NCBI RefSeq assembly: GCF_000425445.1
Contig: NZ_KE384378.1
Coordinates: 359,191-423,190, forward strand
Direction: 5' to 3'
Source of the DNA: Flavobacterium denitrificans DSM 15936
GTDB taxonomy: Bacteria; Bacteroidota; Bacteroidia; Flavobacteriales; Flavobacteriaceae
Length of the DNA: 64,000 nucleotides
Positions 1 through 9,251 of this stretch are shown piece after piece (the first letter of the stretch is position 1; each line of letters starts with the position of its first letter). The notes beneath the pieces are model-generated. The model did no database searches. It was not told the origin of the DNA and saw nothing but the letters and a program-made list of their open reading frames with translations. The position numbers were made by a program, and so were the translations under genes.

Positions 1-3000
1 ACTGGAGGAACTGCTGGATACTCTTATTCTTGGAATACTGTTCCTGTTCAGACTGGAGCTACTGCTTCAAACCTTGTTGCCGGAACTTACATCGTGACTG
101 TGACTGATTCAAAAGGCTGTACTGATACTGAAACAGTAATAATCGATGAGCCAGCAAATGCCTTGACTGTCGCAATCGACTCTAAAACTGCTGTAAATTG
201 CAAAGGTGATGCTACTGGTTCTGCAACAGCTTCGGCTACTGGCGGAACTGCTGGATACTCTTACTCTTGGAACACTGTTCCTGTTCAGACTGGAGCTACT
301 GCTTCAAATCTTGTTGCCGGAACTTATATCGTGACTGTGACTGATTCAAAAGGTTGTACTGATACTGAAACAGTGACAATTGATGAACCAGCAAATGCAT
401 TGACTGCAACAAAATCACAAATAAATCCAGGTTGCGGTGGTGCAGCTACAGGATCAGCTACAGTTATTGCTTCTGGAGGAACTGCTCCATATACTTACTC
501 TTGGAACACAAATCCAGTACAAACTACAGCTACAGCTAGCAATCTTGCTTCTGGCAGCTACACTGTAATAATTACTGATGCAAAAGGTTGTACACATAGC
601 GAATCATTTGAAATTATTGATGGAGATTCTATCTTGCCAGTAATAGATCCGCTACCAGCTACCTCAACAATCGACTGTCCTGCAGAACCTGTATTCGCTC
701 AGGCAACTGCAACAGATTTGAATGGTACAATTTCTTCTTTAACTTATGAAGATACCATTACTCCTGGTGATTGTCCTGGATCATATACTAAAACAAGAAC
801 TTGGACAGCTAAAGATGCTTGTGGAAATGTTTCTCTTCCAGTAAGTCAAACAATAGTTGTACAAGATAAAACAGCACCCGTTTGGACAACACAAACAGAT
901 TCTTTAAATAGAAAAGTAGAATGTAGCGACACGCAAGCATTAGCTTCGGCACAAGCCTTATTCCCTACTGCAACTGATGCATGTGATAGTGATGTTTCTA
1001 ATCTTGTAAAAGTAAGCGGTCAGTTTATTGCTTCAGAAGGTTGCACTAATGCTGGAACATATACTAATACTTGGACTGTGAAAGATGAATGTGGCAACAC
1101 TTCTGAAACTTTTACTCAAGTAATTACAATTGAAGATACAACGGCACCAACTTGGACAACACAAACTGCTTCTTTAAATAAAACAATCGAATGCAGCGAT
1201 ACAGAAGCTTTGGCATCGGCGCAAGCCTTATTCCCTGTAGCTTCAGATTTATGTGATGCGAATGTTTCTAATATTGTAAAAATAAGTGGTCAGTTTGTAG
1301 CTTCTGAAGGATGTGCAAATTCTGGAACTTATACCAATACTTGGACCGTGAAAGATGATTGTGGAAACACATCGGCTATTTTCACTCAAGTAATTACAAT
1401 TGAGGATAAAACTGCTCCTATTTGGAATACTGTTGCCGGTACTCTAAACGTAACTTTGGAATGTAGCGATACAGTAGGACTTGCTGCAGCTCAAGCTCAG
1501 TTCCCAACAGCCTCTGACTTATGCGATGCTGATGTTTCAAACATCGTAAAAGTGAGTGGCCAATTTAAAGCTTCTGAAGGATGCTCTAATGCGGGAACCT
1601 ACACTAATACCTGGACAGTGAAAGACGATTGTGGTAACATATCAGCACCTTTCACTCAAGTAATTACGATTCAAGATACTACAGCTCCAACTTGGACAAC
1701 ACAAACTGCTTCTTTAAATACAACTATAGAATGCAGTAACCAAGAAGCTTTGGCATCGGCGCAAGCCTTATTCCCTACAGCAACTGATGCGTGCGATAGT
1801 GATGTTACTAATATCGTAAAAGTAAGCGGTCAGTTTGTAGCTTCTGAAGGATGTTCAAATGCAGGTACTTACACTAATACCTGGACTGTGAAAGATGATT
1901 GTGGCAATACTTCTGAAACTTTCACTCAAGTAATCACAATTCAAGATACTAGCAAGCCAGTATTTAGTGGTGAACTTCCATCTGATATTACAGTTTCATG
2001 TGATGCAGTTCCAGAACCTGCAAATGTTCAGGCTACTGACAATTGCGGCGGTGAGGATTTACCAATTGTATTATCAGAAGTTAAAAGCGATATCAAAAAT
2101 GAATGTGGAACTGAATATACCTTAACACGTAAATGGACAACTAGTGATTGCTCTGGAAACACAGCATCATTCACACAAATCATTACAGTTAGAGATACTA
2201 CTCCTCCAACAGGAACTGCTCCAGCAGATGTAGCAGGTTTACAAAGCACTACTGAAATTCCAGTTGGAAATCCTAGCGATATTATTGATGAAGCTGATAA
2301 TTGTGGCGGAAATGTAACTGTTACAGTAAGTGATTCTAACAATGGAGCTAATGGTTGTGACGGAAATGCTTATGTATTGACTAGAACTTATATATTGACA
2401 GATTGCGCAGGAAACAAAACAGAATTAGTTCAAACATTTACTGTTGACAATCAAGTATCTGTTTCTGGAGTTCCAACAAACGTAAGCTGTCTAGATGGAA
2501 CTGATGGTTCGATTGCTGTAACTAGCAGTCCAGGTGCAACAGTTGTTATTACAAATGCTAATAATGAAGTAGTTGGAAATACTAATTTGCCAGCAGGAAC
2601 TTACACTCTGACTGCTACTGCTCCAGTAAACGGAGAAGGTCAGGTTTGTACAGCAACTGCTACTGTTACTATAACACAACCAAATTATAAAGTTAAAATA
2701 TCTGGACAGATTATTAATGTTGACACCAACACTCCTATTGCGAATGTTCCAGTAACTTTAATTCCTCAAGGATCTACCACTGGACCAACTTTAATCCGTA
2801 TTACCAATGCTAATGGAGAATATACATTCTCTGGCATGGTAGCAGGTAGTTATTTGGTTCAAGTTCAAGACGCTAATTTGAATAGCGCTTATCAATTATA
2901 CCCTGTCGATTCAAGCTTGTTCTTTACAACGCTTGAAGAATGTAAATTCCAAGTTCACAATTTCTTATATGGAAAATCAGATCTTCCGGTTTTAGGAGAT

Positions 3001-5418
3001 TATGTTTGGTATGATGTTAACAACAACGGAATTCAGGATGAATGGTACGATGCAAACAACGACGGTGTTGTAACCAAAAACATTCCAGACAGCGACGGCG
3101 CAATAGATTACAGCTTATGGGAATGGATTGATTTCAATGGTGATGGAAGCTTTGTTGGACCTCAAAATGCTGGAGAATTAAATGCCGGAGGATTTGGAAA
3201 TGATAAAAGCTCAAATATTTTTGTTGATGGTCCGAATGGATATCACGATGATGTAATTGTCGGAATTCAAGGATACTGGAGAAACAGACCAGAAACTGCA
3301 AATCCGTTTGGTGAATACACTGTAAAATTTGTGAGAGATGCAAATTTAGATGCTGTTGGTGCTGCTCTAGGAGCAACCGGATTAGTAAAAGTATTACCAT
3401 CATCAAATACAGCTAAAAAAGCCACATCAAAAACTGGTAAAATACAAATGCACACTGTTTGTACAACAACCAGCGCTGACGGCTACGTTGTAAATGTAAC
3501 ACCAGAAGATTTGGTTCACTTAGATATCGACTTCGGAGTAAGTTGTAAAGAATACCAAGATATTGTTGCCAATGATGACAACGGCGGACCTTTCCCTGGA
3601 GTTAATACTACAACACCAAATGTATTAAATGTATTAACAAATGATACACTCGAAGGTCAGCCAATAACTGCTTCAGATGTTGTTATCACAACGGTAACTC
3701 CAAACGAGTTTTTACAATTGAATCCTGATGGTTCTGTTGATATTCTGCCAAATGCACCAGCAGGTACATTAACAATGGTATATCAAATATGTGAAGCTGA
3801 CCAAACTTCAAATTGTGACACTGCAACTGTGACTATTACAATTGAAGCTCCAGTGATGACGGTTACTGCAACATCAATTTGTGTGAACGATGTTCCGTAT
3901 CTTGATTATTCAGCAACTGCGGTAAACTTTACACCTGTAAACGGGGTAACTATTACATGGGCAGACAGCAATAACAATGTAGTAACTACAATGACCAATT
4001 TACCGCTGAGCGGAAGAGTATTATGGCCAGGTGCTGTAGTAGATCAGAATGGCAACGGTATCGATTGGCCAGGATGGGTTTTCCAAGATAACAAATGGAT
4101 TCAAGCTCCTGACGGATTTGAAAATCTTCGTCCAACAGCTACTATTACGATCTCTGTTAATCCAAGTGAAACAATCGTTGTAAATTATCCGCCAGCTGAT
4201 CCTTACTGTATTTCAAGACCAACATTTGCAATTGTTGCCAATGATGATACAGCAGGACCAATAAACGGAACAACAGGAGGAACAAATGTAATCAACGTTT
4301 ATACTAACGATACCTTAAATGGTTCACCAGTAAATCCAAACGATGTTACTTTAACCACTGTAACACCAGATCCAAAAGGAGCTCTAACATTAAATCCTGA
4401 CGGATCAATAACAGTAGCACCAAACACTCCAGCAGGAACTTACACTTTGACATATCAAATTTGTGAAAATGCTGACTTTGGAAACTGCGATACAGCAATC
4501 GTAACCGTTACAGTAGGCAAAACTCCAATTGTAGCAAACGATGATAGTTTTACAAATATTGGTTGTGGCCGATTTGGGTTAGTTGGAAATGTATTGAGCA
4601 ATGATTTATTGAATCAGTCGCCACTAACGCTTCAATTAGTAAACTTTAGTTTGCTACCACAAGCGACTGAAGTAAAAAGTGATCCAAATATTACAGTAGA
4701 TGCCTCTGGTAATTTAAATGTAACAAGCTTAACTGTTCCTGGAACCTATACTTATACGTATCAAATTTGTGAAAAACTAAATCCAGATAATTGTGACACA
4801 GGTACAATAACAATAACAGTGGCTCCAAGTGCCGTAGTGAATTTGTCTAGTTCAGCTTGTACAGATGACTCAACTCTTGTTGACTTGCTTGCACTGCTAC
4901 CTTCTGACACTCCAAGAGATGGAACTTGGGTTGACACAAACGGAACAAATGCACTTCAAGGAAATGTTTTAAATCCATTTGGCTTAGCACTTGGCAACTA
5001 CGTATTTGAATACAAAGTAAGAGATGCAAACTGCCCACGAAGCGTAATGCTAAACATGGAAATTAATGATGATTGTAAAGTATTAGCTTGTGGTGATGTA
5101 GTTGTACATAATGCTTTCTCTCCAAATGGAGATGGTATAAATGATGTATTTGTAATTGACAGCATTGATGACTTGACCTGCTATCCAGGAAACACAGTCG
5201 AGATCTATAATCGTTGGGGAATATTAGTCTTTGAAACCACTGACTATAACAATACAACGAATGCGTTTGATGGAACATCACGAGGAAGAACAACTGTTAA
5301 CAAATCTGAAGGATTGCCAACAGGAACTTACTTCTACATTGTGACTTACAAATCTTTAGACGGTAATAATGTAATTCAGTATAACAAAAAAGACGGATAC
5401 CTCTATCTTTCAAAATAA
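1..5418 (+). CDS. SprB-repeat surface adhesin, T9SS type B cargo (5' end missing)
   Basis: The reading frame is open from base 1, so the start lies left of the window; about 1,805 codons are visible. In order: SprB-type repeats of about 79 residues (nt 1-600), a diverged cysteine-containing module, four 90-residue repeats (nt 865-1944), two related modules, a carboxypeptidase-regulatory-like fold (about nt 2690-2960), an SdrD-B-like region with the motif LGDYVWYDVNNNGIQD (from about nt 2993), three cadherin/Ig-like modules each opening with V-A-N-D-D (about nt 3560, 4230, 4530), and a gliding-motility-type C-terminal domain (FSPNGDGINDVF, nt 5115 on) that acts as a type B T9SS sorting signal. 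Proteins of this build are secreted by the T9SS and held on the cell surface; SprB itself is the mobile gliding adhesin. The PorP/SprF gene directly downstream is the usual partner. Whether this one serves gliding or another adhesion role cannot be told from sequence. Confidence 0.9.
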   Translation, partial: TGGTAGYSYSWNTVPVQTGATASNLVAGTYIVTVTDSKGCTDTETVIIDEPANALTVAIDSKTAVNCKGDATGSATASATGGTAGYSYSWNTVPVQTGATASNLVAGTYIVTVTDSKGCTDTETVTIDEPANALTATKSQINPGCGGAATGSATVIASGGTAPYTYSWNTNPVQTTATASNLASGSYTVIITDAKGCTHSESFEIIDGDSILPVIDPLPATSTIDCPAEPVFAQATATDLNGTISSLTYEDTITPGDCPGSYTKTRTWTAKDACGNVSLPVSQTIVVQDKTAPVWTTQTDSLNRKVECSDTQALASAQALFPTATDACDSDVSNLVKVSGQFIASEGCTNAGTYTNTWTVKDECGNTSETFTQVITIEDTTAPTWTTQTASLNKTIECSDTEALASAQALFPVASDLCDANVSNIVKISGQFVASEGCANSGTYTNTWTVKDDCGNTSAIFTQVITIEDKTAPIWNTVAGTLNVTLECSDTVGLAAAQAQFPTASDLCDADVSNIVKVSGQFKASEGCSNAGTYTNTWTVKDDCGNISAPFTQVITIQDTTAPTWTTQTASLNTTIECSNQEALASAQALFPTATDACDSDVTNIVKVSGQFVASEGCSNAGTYTNTWTVKDDCGNTSETFTQVITIQDTSKPVFSGELPSDITVSCDAVPEPANVQATDNCGGEDLPIVLSEVKSDIKNECGTEYTLTRKWTTSDCSGNTASFTQIITVRDTTPPTGTAPADVAGLQSTTEIPVGNPSDIIDEADNCGGNVTVTVSDSNNGANGCDGNAYVLTRTYILTDCAGNKTELVQTFTVDNQVSVSGVPTNVSCLDGTDGSIAVTSSPGATVVITNANNEVVGNTNLPAGTYTLTATAPVNGEGQVCTATATVTITQPNYKVKISGQIINVDTNTPIANVPVTLIPQGSTTGPTLIRITNANGEYTFSGMVAGSYLVQVQDANLNSAYQLYPVDSSLFFTTLEECKFQVHNFLYGKSDLPVLGDYVWYDVNNNGIQDEWYDANNDGVVTKNIPDSDGAIDYSLWEWIDFNGDGSFVGPQNAGELNAGGFGNDKSSNIFVDGPNGYHDDVIVGIQGYWRNRPETANPFGEYTVKFVRDANLDAVGAALGATGLVKVLPSSNTAKKATSKTGKIQMHTVCTTTSADGYVVNVTPEDLVHLDIDFGVSCKEYQDIVANDDNGGPFPGVNTTTPNVLNVLTNDTLEGQPITASDVVITTVTPNEFLQLNPDGSVDILPNAPAGTLTMVYQICEADQTSNCDTATVTITIEAPVMTVTATSICVNDVPYLDYSATAVNFTPVNGVTITWADSNNNVVTTMTNLPLSGRVLWPGAVVDQNGNGIDWPGWVFQDNKWIQAPDGFENLRPTATITISVNPSETIVVNYPPADPYCISRPTFAIVANDDTAGPINGTTGGTNVINVYTNDTLNGSPVNPNDVTLTTVTPDPKGALTLNPDGSITVAPNTPAGTYTLTYQICENADFGNCDTAIVTVTVGKTPIVANDDSFTNIGCGRFGLVGNVLSNDLLNQSPLTLQLVNFSLLPQATEVKSDPNITVDASGNLNVTSLTVPGTYTYTYQICEKLNPDNCDTGTITITVAPSAVVNLSSSACTDDSTLVDLLALLPSDTPRDGTWVDTNGTNALQGNVLNPFGLALGNYVFEYKVRDANCPRSVMLNMEINDDCKVLACGDVVVHNAFSPNGDGINDVFVIDSIDDLTCYPGNTVEIYNRWGILVFETTDYNNTTNAFDGTSRGRTTVNKSEGLPTGTYFYIVTYKSLDGNNVIQYNKKDGYLYLSK
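4..600 (+). repeat. SprB-type coding repeats, ~237-bp unit
   Basis: Repeat units starting with Gly-Gly-Thr-Ala are anchored at about nt 4, 241 and 475, giving spacings of 237 and 234 bp (79 and 78 residues). The first two units are almost identical at DNA level and the third has diverged. The window edge falls inside or next to a unit, so more copies probably lie to the left. Confidence 0.85.
865..1944 (+). repeat. Four tandem 270-bp coding repeats
   Basis: Four in-frame units of exactly 270 bp (90 residues) begin at 865, 1135, 1405 and 1675. Each carries conserved features such as ECS near the start, SGQF, ASEGC, TYTNTWTVKD, CGN and FTQVITI. They have cysteines at fixed positions, consistent with disulfide-stabilised Ig-like modules on an extracellular stalk. 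The pattern of identity between units is mosaic (see findings). Confidence 0.88.
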
Positions 5419-5432
5419 ACCCAGACTGCTAA

Positions 5433-5459
5433 AGGCTGATATAAAATGTATATCAGCCT
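5433..5459. other. Intercistronic hairpin between adhesin and PorP/SprF genes
   Basis: A perfect 11-bp inverted repeat (AGGCTGATATA and its complement) with a 5-nt loop lies 15 bp after the adhesin stop. No T-run follows, so it looks more like an mRNA-stabilising or processing hairpin than a full terminator. It could set unequal expression of the giant adhesin and its partner. Confidence 0.5.
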
Positions 5460-5570
5460 GATACAGCAGCAAACATTAAAAATCCGGGAGCTGAAAGAAT
5501 AATATCGTGGATTTTTTTAGAGGATTTCATTAATAATTCAATAGTAAAATTGAAATAATAAATATCTACT

Positions 5571-6488
5571 ATGAGAACAAAATTATTTTACTTCGTCATT
5601 CTGTTTGTAACTATTGCAGGTCACGCGCAGCAAGATGCTCAATATACGCAATACATGTACAACACAATAAACATAAATCCTGCCTACGCAGGTTCTCGTG
5701 GAGCCTTAAGCATTTTCGGTTTGTATCGTACGCAATGGATTGGTATGGACGGTGCACCAGAAACAAGCAGTTTCTCAGTAAATACTCCTATAAACAATAG
5801 TAATCTGGGAATTGGAGGTTCGCTCGTTAATGATAAAATTGGTCCAACAAATGAAAACAATATTTCTGTTGACGTTTCCTATACAGTTCAAACATCAGCT
5901 AATTTCAAGCTTTCATTTGGTATCAAAGGAACAGCCAATATTTTCAATCTAGATGTCAGCAAACTGAATCCTGAAATTTCAGGAGATCCACAGTTTCAGG
6001 ATTTGGATAATAAGTTTACACCAAATGTAGGAGCCGGAGTTTATTGGCATTCTGATAAAGCTTATGTTGGTTTTTCTATTCCAAATTTCATTGAAACAAA
6101 TCGCTACGACGATAATGATATTGCCATTTTCAAAGACAAAATCAATTATTATTTAATGGCAGGTTATGTATTTGATTTGGACAAATACCAATACATCAAA
6201 TTCAAACCAGCTGTACTTACTAAAATGGTCGAAGGTGCGCCGTTGCAAGTTGACCTTTCTGCAAACTTTATGTTTTTTGACAAATTTGTAGTTGGTGCTG
6301 CTTATAGATGGAGCGCTTCATTAAGTGCTATGGTTGGATTTCAAATCACAGACGGTCTTTATTTAGGTTACGGTTACGATCATGAAACCACAAACTTGAA
6401 TAATTATAATTCAGGATCACATGAGATATTCCTGCGTTATGAATTCTTTACTAAAAATGGTAAAATCACAACTCCTCGTTTCTTCTAA
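5571..6488 (+). CDS. PorP/SprF family type IX secretion partner protein
   Basis: A protein of 305 residues with a signal peptide (residues 1-19, ending in Gly-His-Ala-Gln) and the family hallmark start QQDAQYTQYMYNTININPAY, followed by the repeated glycine/aromatic pattern of an outer-membrane beta-barrel. PorP/SprF proteins help large type B cargo reach or stay on the cell surface, and each is commonly encoded next to its own SprB-like cargo, as here (152 bp downstream of the adhesin). The C-terminus ends in an alternating aromatic strand and FF, typical of barrel proteins. The length is usual for the family. It is probably co-transcribed with the adhesin and with the OmpA-family gene 11 bp further on. 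Confidence 0.9.
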   Translation: MRTKLFYFVILFVTIAGHAQQDAQYTQYMYNTININPAYAGSRGALSIFGLYRTQWIGMDGAPETSSFSVNTPINNSNLGIGGSLVNDKIGPTNENNISVDVSYTVQTSANFKLSFGIKGTANIFNLDVSKLNPEISGDPQFQDLDNKFTPNVGAGVYWHSDKAYVGFSIPNFIETNRYDDNDIAIFKDKINYYLMAGYVFDLDKYQYIKFKPAVLTKMVEGAPLQVDLSANFMFFDKFVVGAAYRWSASLSAMVGFQITDGLYLGYGYDHETTNLNNYNSGSHEIFLRYEFFTKNGKITTPRFF

Positions 6489-6499
6489 AAATAAGTACT

Positions 6500-8440
6500 A
6501 TGAAAAATTATATTTTCCTTTGCATAACATTTGTAAGCGTTTTTTCATTGGACAGTTATTCACAGCAGTCAAAAGTAAACTCAGGTGATAAAAAATACAA
6601 TAATTACGCATATGTTGATGCAATAAAGACGTATGAAAAAGTAGCAGATAAAGGATATAAATCTGAAGAAATGTTCAAGAAACTTGGAAATTCTTACTAC
6701 TTCAATTCAGATTTTGCTGGTGCTGCTAAATGGTATGGTGAGTTGTTTGCAATGAATTCGAACATAGAACCTGAATATTACTACAGATATGCTCAGTCGT
6801 TAAAATCAATTGGAGAAACTTCAAAAGCAAATAAAATTCTAGACGAATTTGATGCCAAAAACAAAAACGACAATAGAGCAAGATTGTACAAAGAAGATGT
6901 AAATTATCTCGATCAAATTAAAGCAAACTCAGGGCGATACAATATTGAAAATGCTGGAATAAACAGTAAATATTCAGATTACGGATCATTTGTTTATAAC
7001 AACAAATTATACTTTGCTTCTGCTCGAGACACTGGAAATTTTTCACAACGAAAACACAAATGGACCGGCGAATATTTCACCAATATTTATGATGCCGATG
7101 TTGATCCTTCAACTTATACTGCTACTAAAGTAAACAAATTCAAAAATGCTTTAAACAGCAAATTCAACGAAGCAACTCCAGTGTTTTCAAAAGATGGAAA
7201 AACTGCTTACTTCACAAGAAATAATTTTGTAGACGGAAAAAAAGGTAAAGATGCAAATAAAATTACTTTAGTAAAATTATACAAAGCCAGTCTCGACAGC
7301 AAAGGACAATGGACCAACATAGCACCGCTGTCATTTACAAGTGACAATTACAGCACAGCACATCCAGCGCTTAGCCCAGACGGGAAAACACTTTATTTTG
7401 CTTCAGATATGCCAGGCACAGTTGGACAATCAGATATTTATAAAGTAAGCATCAATGGTGATGGAAGTTTTGGTACTCCCGAAAATTTAGGAAAAACCAT
7501 AAATACAGAAGGAAAAGAAACGTTTCCGTTTGTGAGTGATGACAACGAAATCTATTTTGCCTCAGACGGTCATCCGGGATTGGGAGGGTTAGATGTTTTT
7601 GTTGGAGATATCGACAGCGATGGCAGTATTAGCAATATTCAGAATTTGGGTGCTGATGTCAATTCCCCAAAAGATGATTTTGCCTATTTTATAGATTCGA
7701 AAAGCAGGCTTGGTTATTTTAGTTCCAATAAAGATGGCGGAGAAGGCTCTGATGATATCTATAAATTCTTAGAAACCCGAAGGCTGAAATGTATTCAAGA
7801 GTTGAGCGGTTTAATAACCGATATTGCAACAAATGAAATTTTGCCTGGAGCAAAAGTGACCTTATACGAAAATCAGGTAATCAAAAATACCACAATCGCA
7901 GATGCGACAGGATTATACAAATTTCCAGTTGATTGCAAAAAAACCTATAATGTCCGTGCTGAAAACCAAGATTACGAAACCAAAGAAGTCAGCGTAACAA
8001 TCGACAAGGTTAGCGGAAAAACCGACTTGCCAATTGCTTTAACCAAACGCATGTGTCGTGTAACGGTTGGTGATGATTTAGGAAAATGTTTTGGCATCAA
8101 AATGATCTATTTCGATTTGGACAAATCAAACATTCGTCCTGAAGCGGCATTAGATTTAGAGAAAATCTTAGCAGTATTAAACGACTACCCAGCAATGAAA
8201 CTTGATATTCGTTCGCATACAGACAGCCGTGCATCACATCAATACAATGAAGGCTTGTCTGACCGAAGAGCAAAATCTACGATTCAATGGTTGATCAAAA
8301 ACGGCATCAAAGCTGATCGTTTAACCGGAAAAGGATATGGCGAAACGCAGCTTGTCAATAAATGTTCAGACGGCGTTCCTTGTACTGAAGAAGAACATCA
8401 AATGAACAGACGAAGCGAATTCATCATTACAGCACTTTAG
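6500..8440 (+). CDS. OmpA-family protein with TPR, PD40 propeller and regulatory-like domain
   Basis: 646 residues: signal peptide (1-21), TPR-like helices (about 30-135), WD40-like PD40 beta-propeller blades (about 160-420, with motifs such as GKTLYFASDMPG and NEIYFASDGHPGLGGLDVF), a carboxypeptidase-regulatory-like fold (about 435-515) and a C-terminal OmpA peptidoglycan-binding domain (about 530-646: IYFDLDKSNIRPEA, then the NRRSEF motif). The family links outer-membrane machinery to peptidoglycan; PorE of the T9SS has a similar layout. Together with the adhesin and PorP/SprF it forms the adhesin/PorP/OmpA triad common in Flavobacteriia. It is most likely an accessory envelope component for that cargo rather than the core PorE, which I infer from position only. 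Confidence 0.88.
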   Translation: MKNYIFLCITFVSVFSLDSYSQQSKVNSGDKKYNNYAYVDAIKTYEKVADKGYKSEEMFKKLGNSYYFNSDFAGAAKWYGELFAMNSNIEPEYYYRYAQSLKSIGETSKANKILDEFDAKNKNDNRARLYKEDVNYLDQIKANSGRYNIENAGINSKYSDYGSFVYNNKLYFASARDTGNFSQRKHKWTGEYFTNIYDADVDPSTYTATKVNKFKNALNSKFNEATPVFSKDGKTAYFTRNNFVDGKKGKDANKITLVKLYKASLDSKGQWTNIAPLSFTSDNYSTAHPALSPDGKTLYFASDMPGTVGQSDIYKVSINGDGSFGTPENLGKTINTEGKETFPFVSDDNEIYFASDGHPGLGGLDVFVGDIDSDGSISNIQNLGADVNSPKDDFAYFIDSKSRLGYFSSNKDGGEGSDDIYKFLETRRLKCIQELSGLITDIATNEILPGAKVTLYENQVIKNTTIADATGLYKFPVDCKKTYNVRAENQDYETKEVSVTIDKVSGKTDLPIALTKRMCRVTVGDDLGKCFGIKMIYFDLDKSNIRPEAALDLEKILAVLNDYPAMKLDIRSHTDSRASHQYNEGLSDRRAKSTIQWLIKNGIKADRLTGKGYGETQLVNKCSDGVPCTEEEHQMNRRSEFIITAL

Positions 8441-8471
8441 TTATTGATTGAGATTATCATATTTGGAAAGA

Positions 8472-8502
8472 AAAAAGCTGCCGTTGCTGGCAGCTTTTTT
8501 TT
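8472..8502. terminator. Intrinsic terminator after the OmpA-family gene
   Basis: An 11-bp stem (AAAAAGCTGCC / GGCAGCTTTTT) with a 6-nt loop and a T-run starts 31 bp after the stop at 8440. A-rich bases on the left side also let it work on the minus strand for the convergent CAP-domain gene. Confidence 0.85.
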
Positions 8503-8572
8503 ATTAAAAAAAATCGTCACAGCTTAAAAAAACCGTAACGATCACTAAAAACCAACCAGTTTTCAATTAAGC

Positions 8573-9082
8573 TTATAATCTAACAAATATGTTAGTATAA
8601 TATTTTTTACCCGTTTTAGCATCGGTAGTAACGGCAATGCCAAAATGAGTAAAATTACCTTCAATATTTTCCTTATGTCCTGGGCTATCTAACCAAGCTT
8701 TCAAAGCGGCTTCAGAAGTCTTATAGTTGTAAGCAACATTCTCTCCCACTTTTTTTGCACCTAACACTTTTGTAATATTTTCAGAACGCGCCACAAAATC
8801 ATTATGGTCAACCACGTTTTTTTCAATCATGTAATTGTTGTGTTCTTCGCATTTTGCAGAAATATGATTGATTGGCTCTAAAGCATTTAGACCAACACTA
8901 ACGCGGTAATCGTTAATCAATTTCATGGTTTCTAATTCTGAATCGTTGTATGTGTAGTTCGTAATCAGAATTTCAGTTGAAGTACTGTTTTCAGTTCCCT
9001 CTGCTGTGTCAGCAGAACATGCGTTCATTGCAAGTAGTATTGCAATGAACGTCATGATGCGCATTATCTTCTTCATAATCAT
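8573..9082 (-). CDS. CAP (SCP/PR-1-like) domain lipoprotein
   Basis: 169 residues with a lipoprotein signal (MKKIMRIMTFIAILLAMNAC; lipidated Cys at about residue 22) and a CAP domain: LINDYRVSVGLNAL, an HNNYM segment, VGENVAYNY, AWLDSPGHKENI and a C-terminal YYTNIFVR strand. The paired histidines and GEN motif match the bacterial CAP family, often called YkwD-like. Its biochemical role in bacteria is mostly unknown, with envelope or extracellular location expected. An alternative ATG two codons downstream (9076) fits the signal peptide equally well. It is a single gene, convergent with the adhesin operon. Confidence 0.88.
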   Translation of the reverse strand: MIMKKIMRIMTFIAILLAMNACSADTAEGTENSTSTEILITNYTYNDSELETMKLINDYRVSVGLNALEPINHISAKCEEHNNYMIEKNVVDHNDFVARSENITKVLGAKKVGENVAYNYKTSEAALKAWLDSPGHKENIEGNFTHFGIAVTTDAKTGKKYYTNIFVRL

Positions 9083-9251
9083 ACAGTAGTTTAATGCTTA
9101 AAGTAAATGTTGGGGCAAATCCTTTAAATTTTTATATTTGAATAAATTGTTTCACTTTTCTTACTCCAAACGTATTCAAATTATCGGTAAACTACAAAAT
9201 TAATCGATGAAATGCATTTATTTTTTATTTTGGTAAATAAAATTCTTACAA

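Noticed and set aside
1..1944. Regular tandem repeats considered as a CRISPR array
   Set aside because: Units are 237 and 270 bp, in frame and coding, with no short repeat-spacer structure. No CRISPR-like array was seen anywhere else in the window.
2028..2342. Minus-strand ORF of 104 codons inside the adhesin gene
   Set aside because: Shadow of the plus-strand reading frame; its composition follows the adhesin codons and it has no signal or motif.
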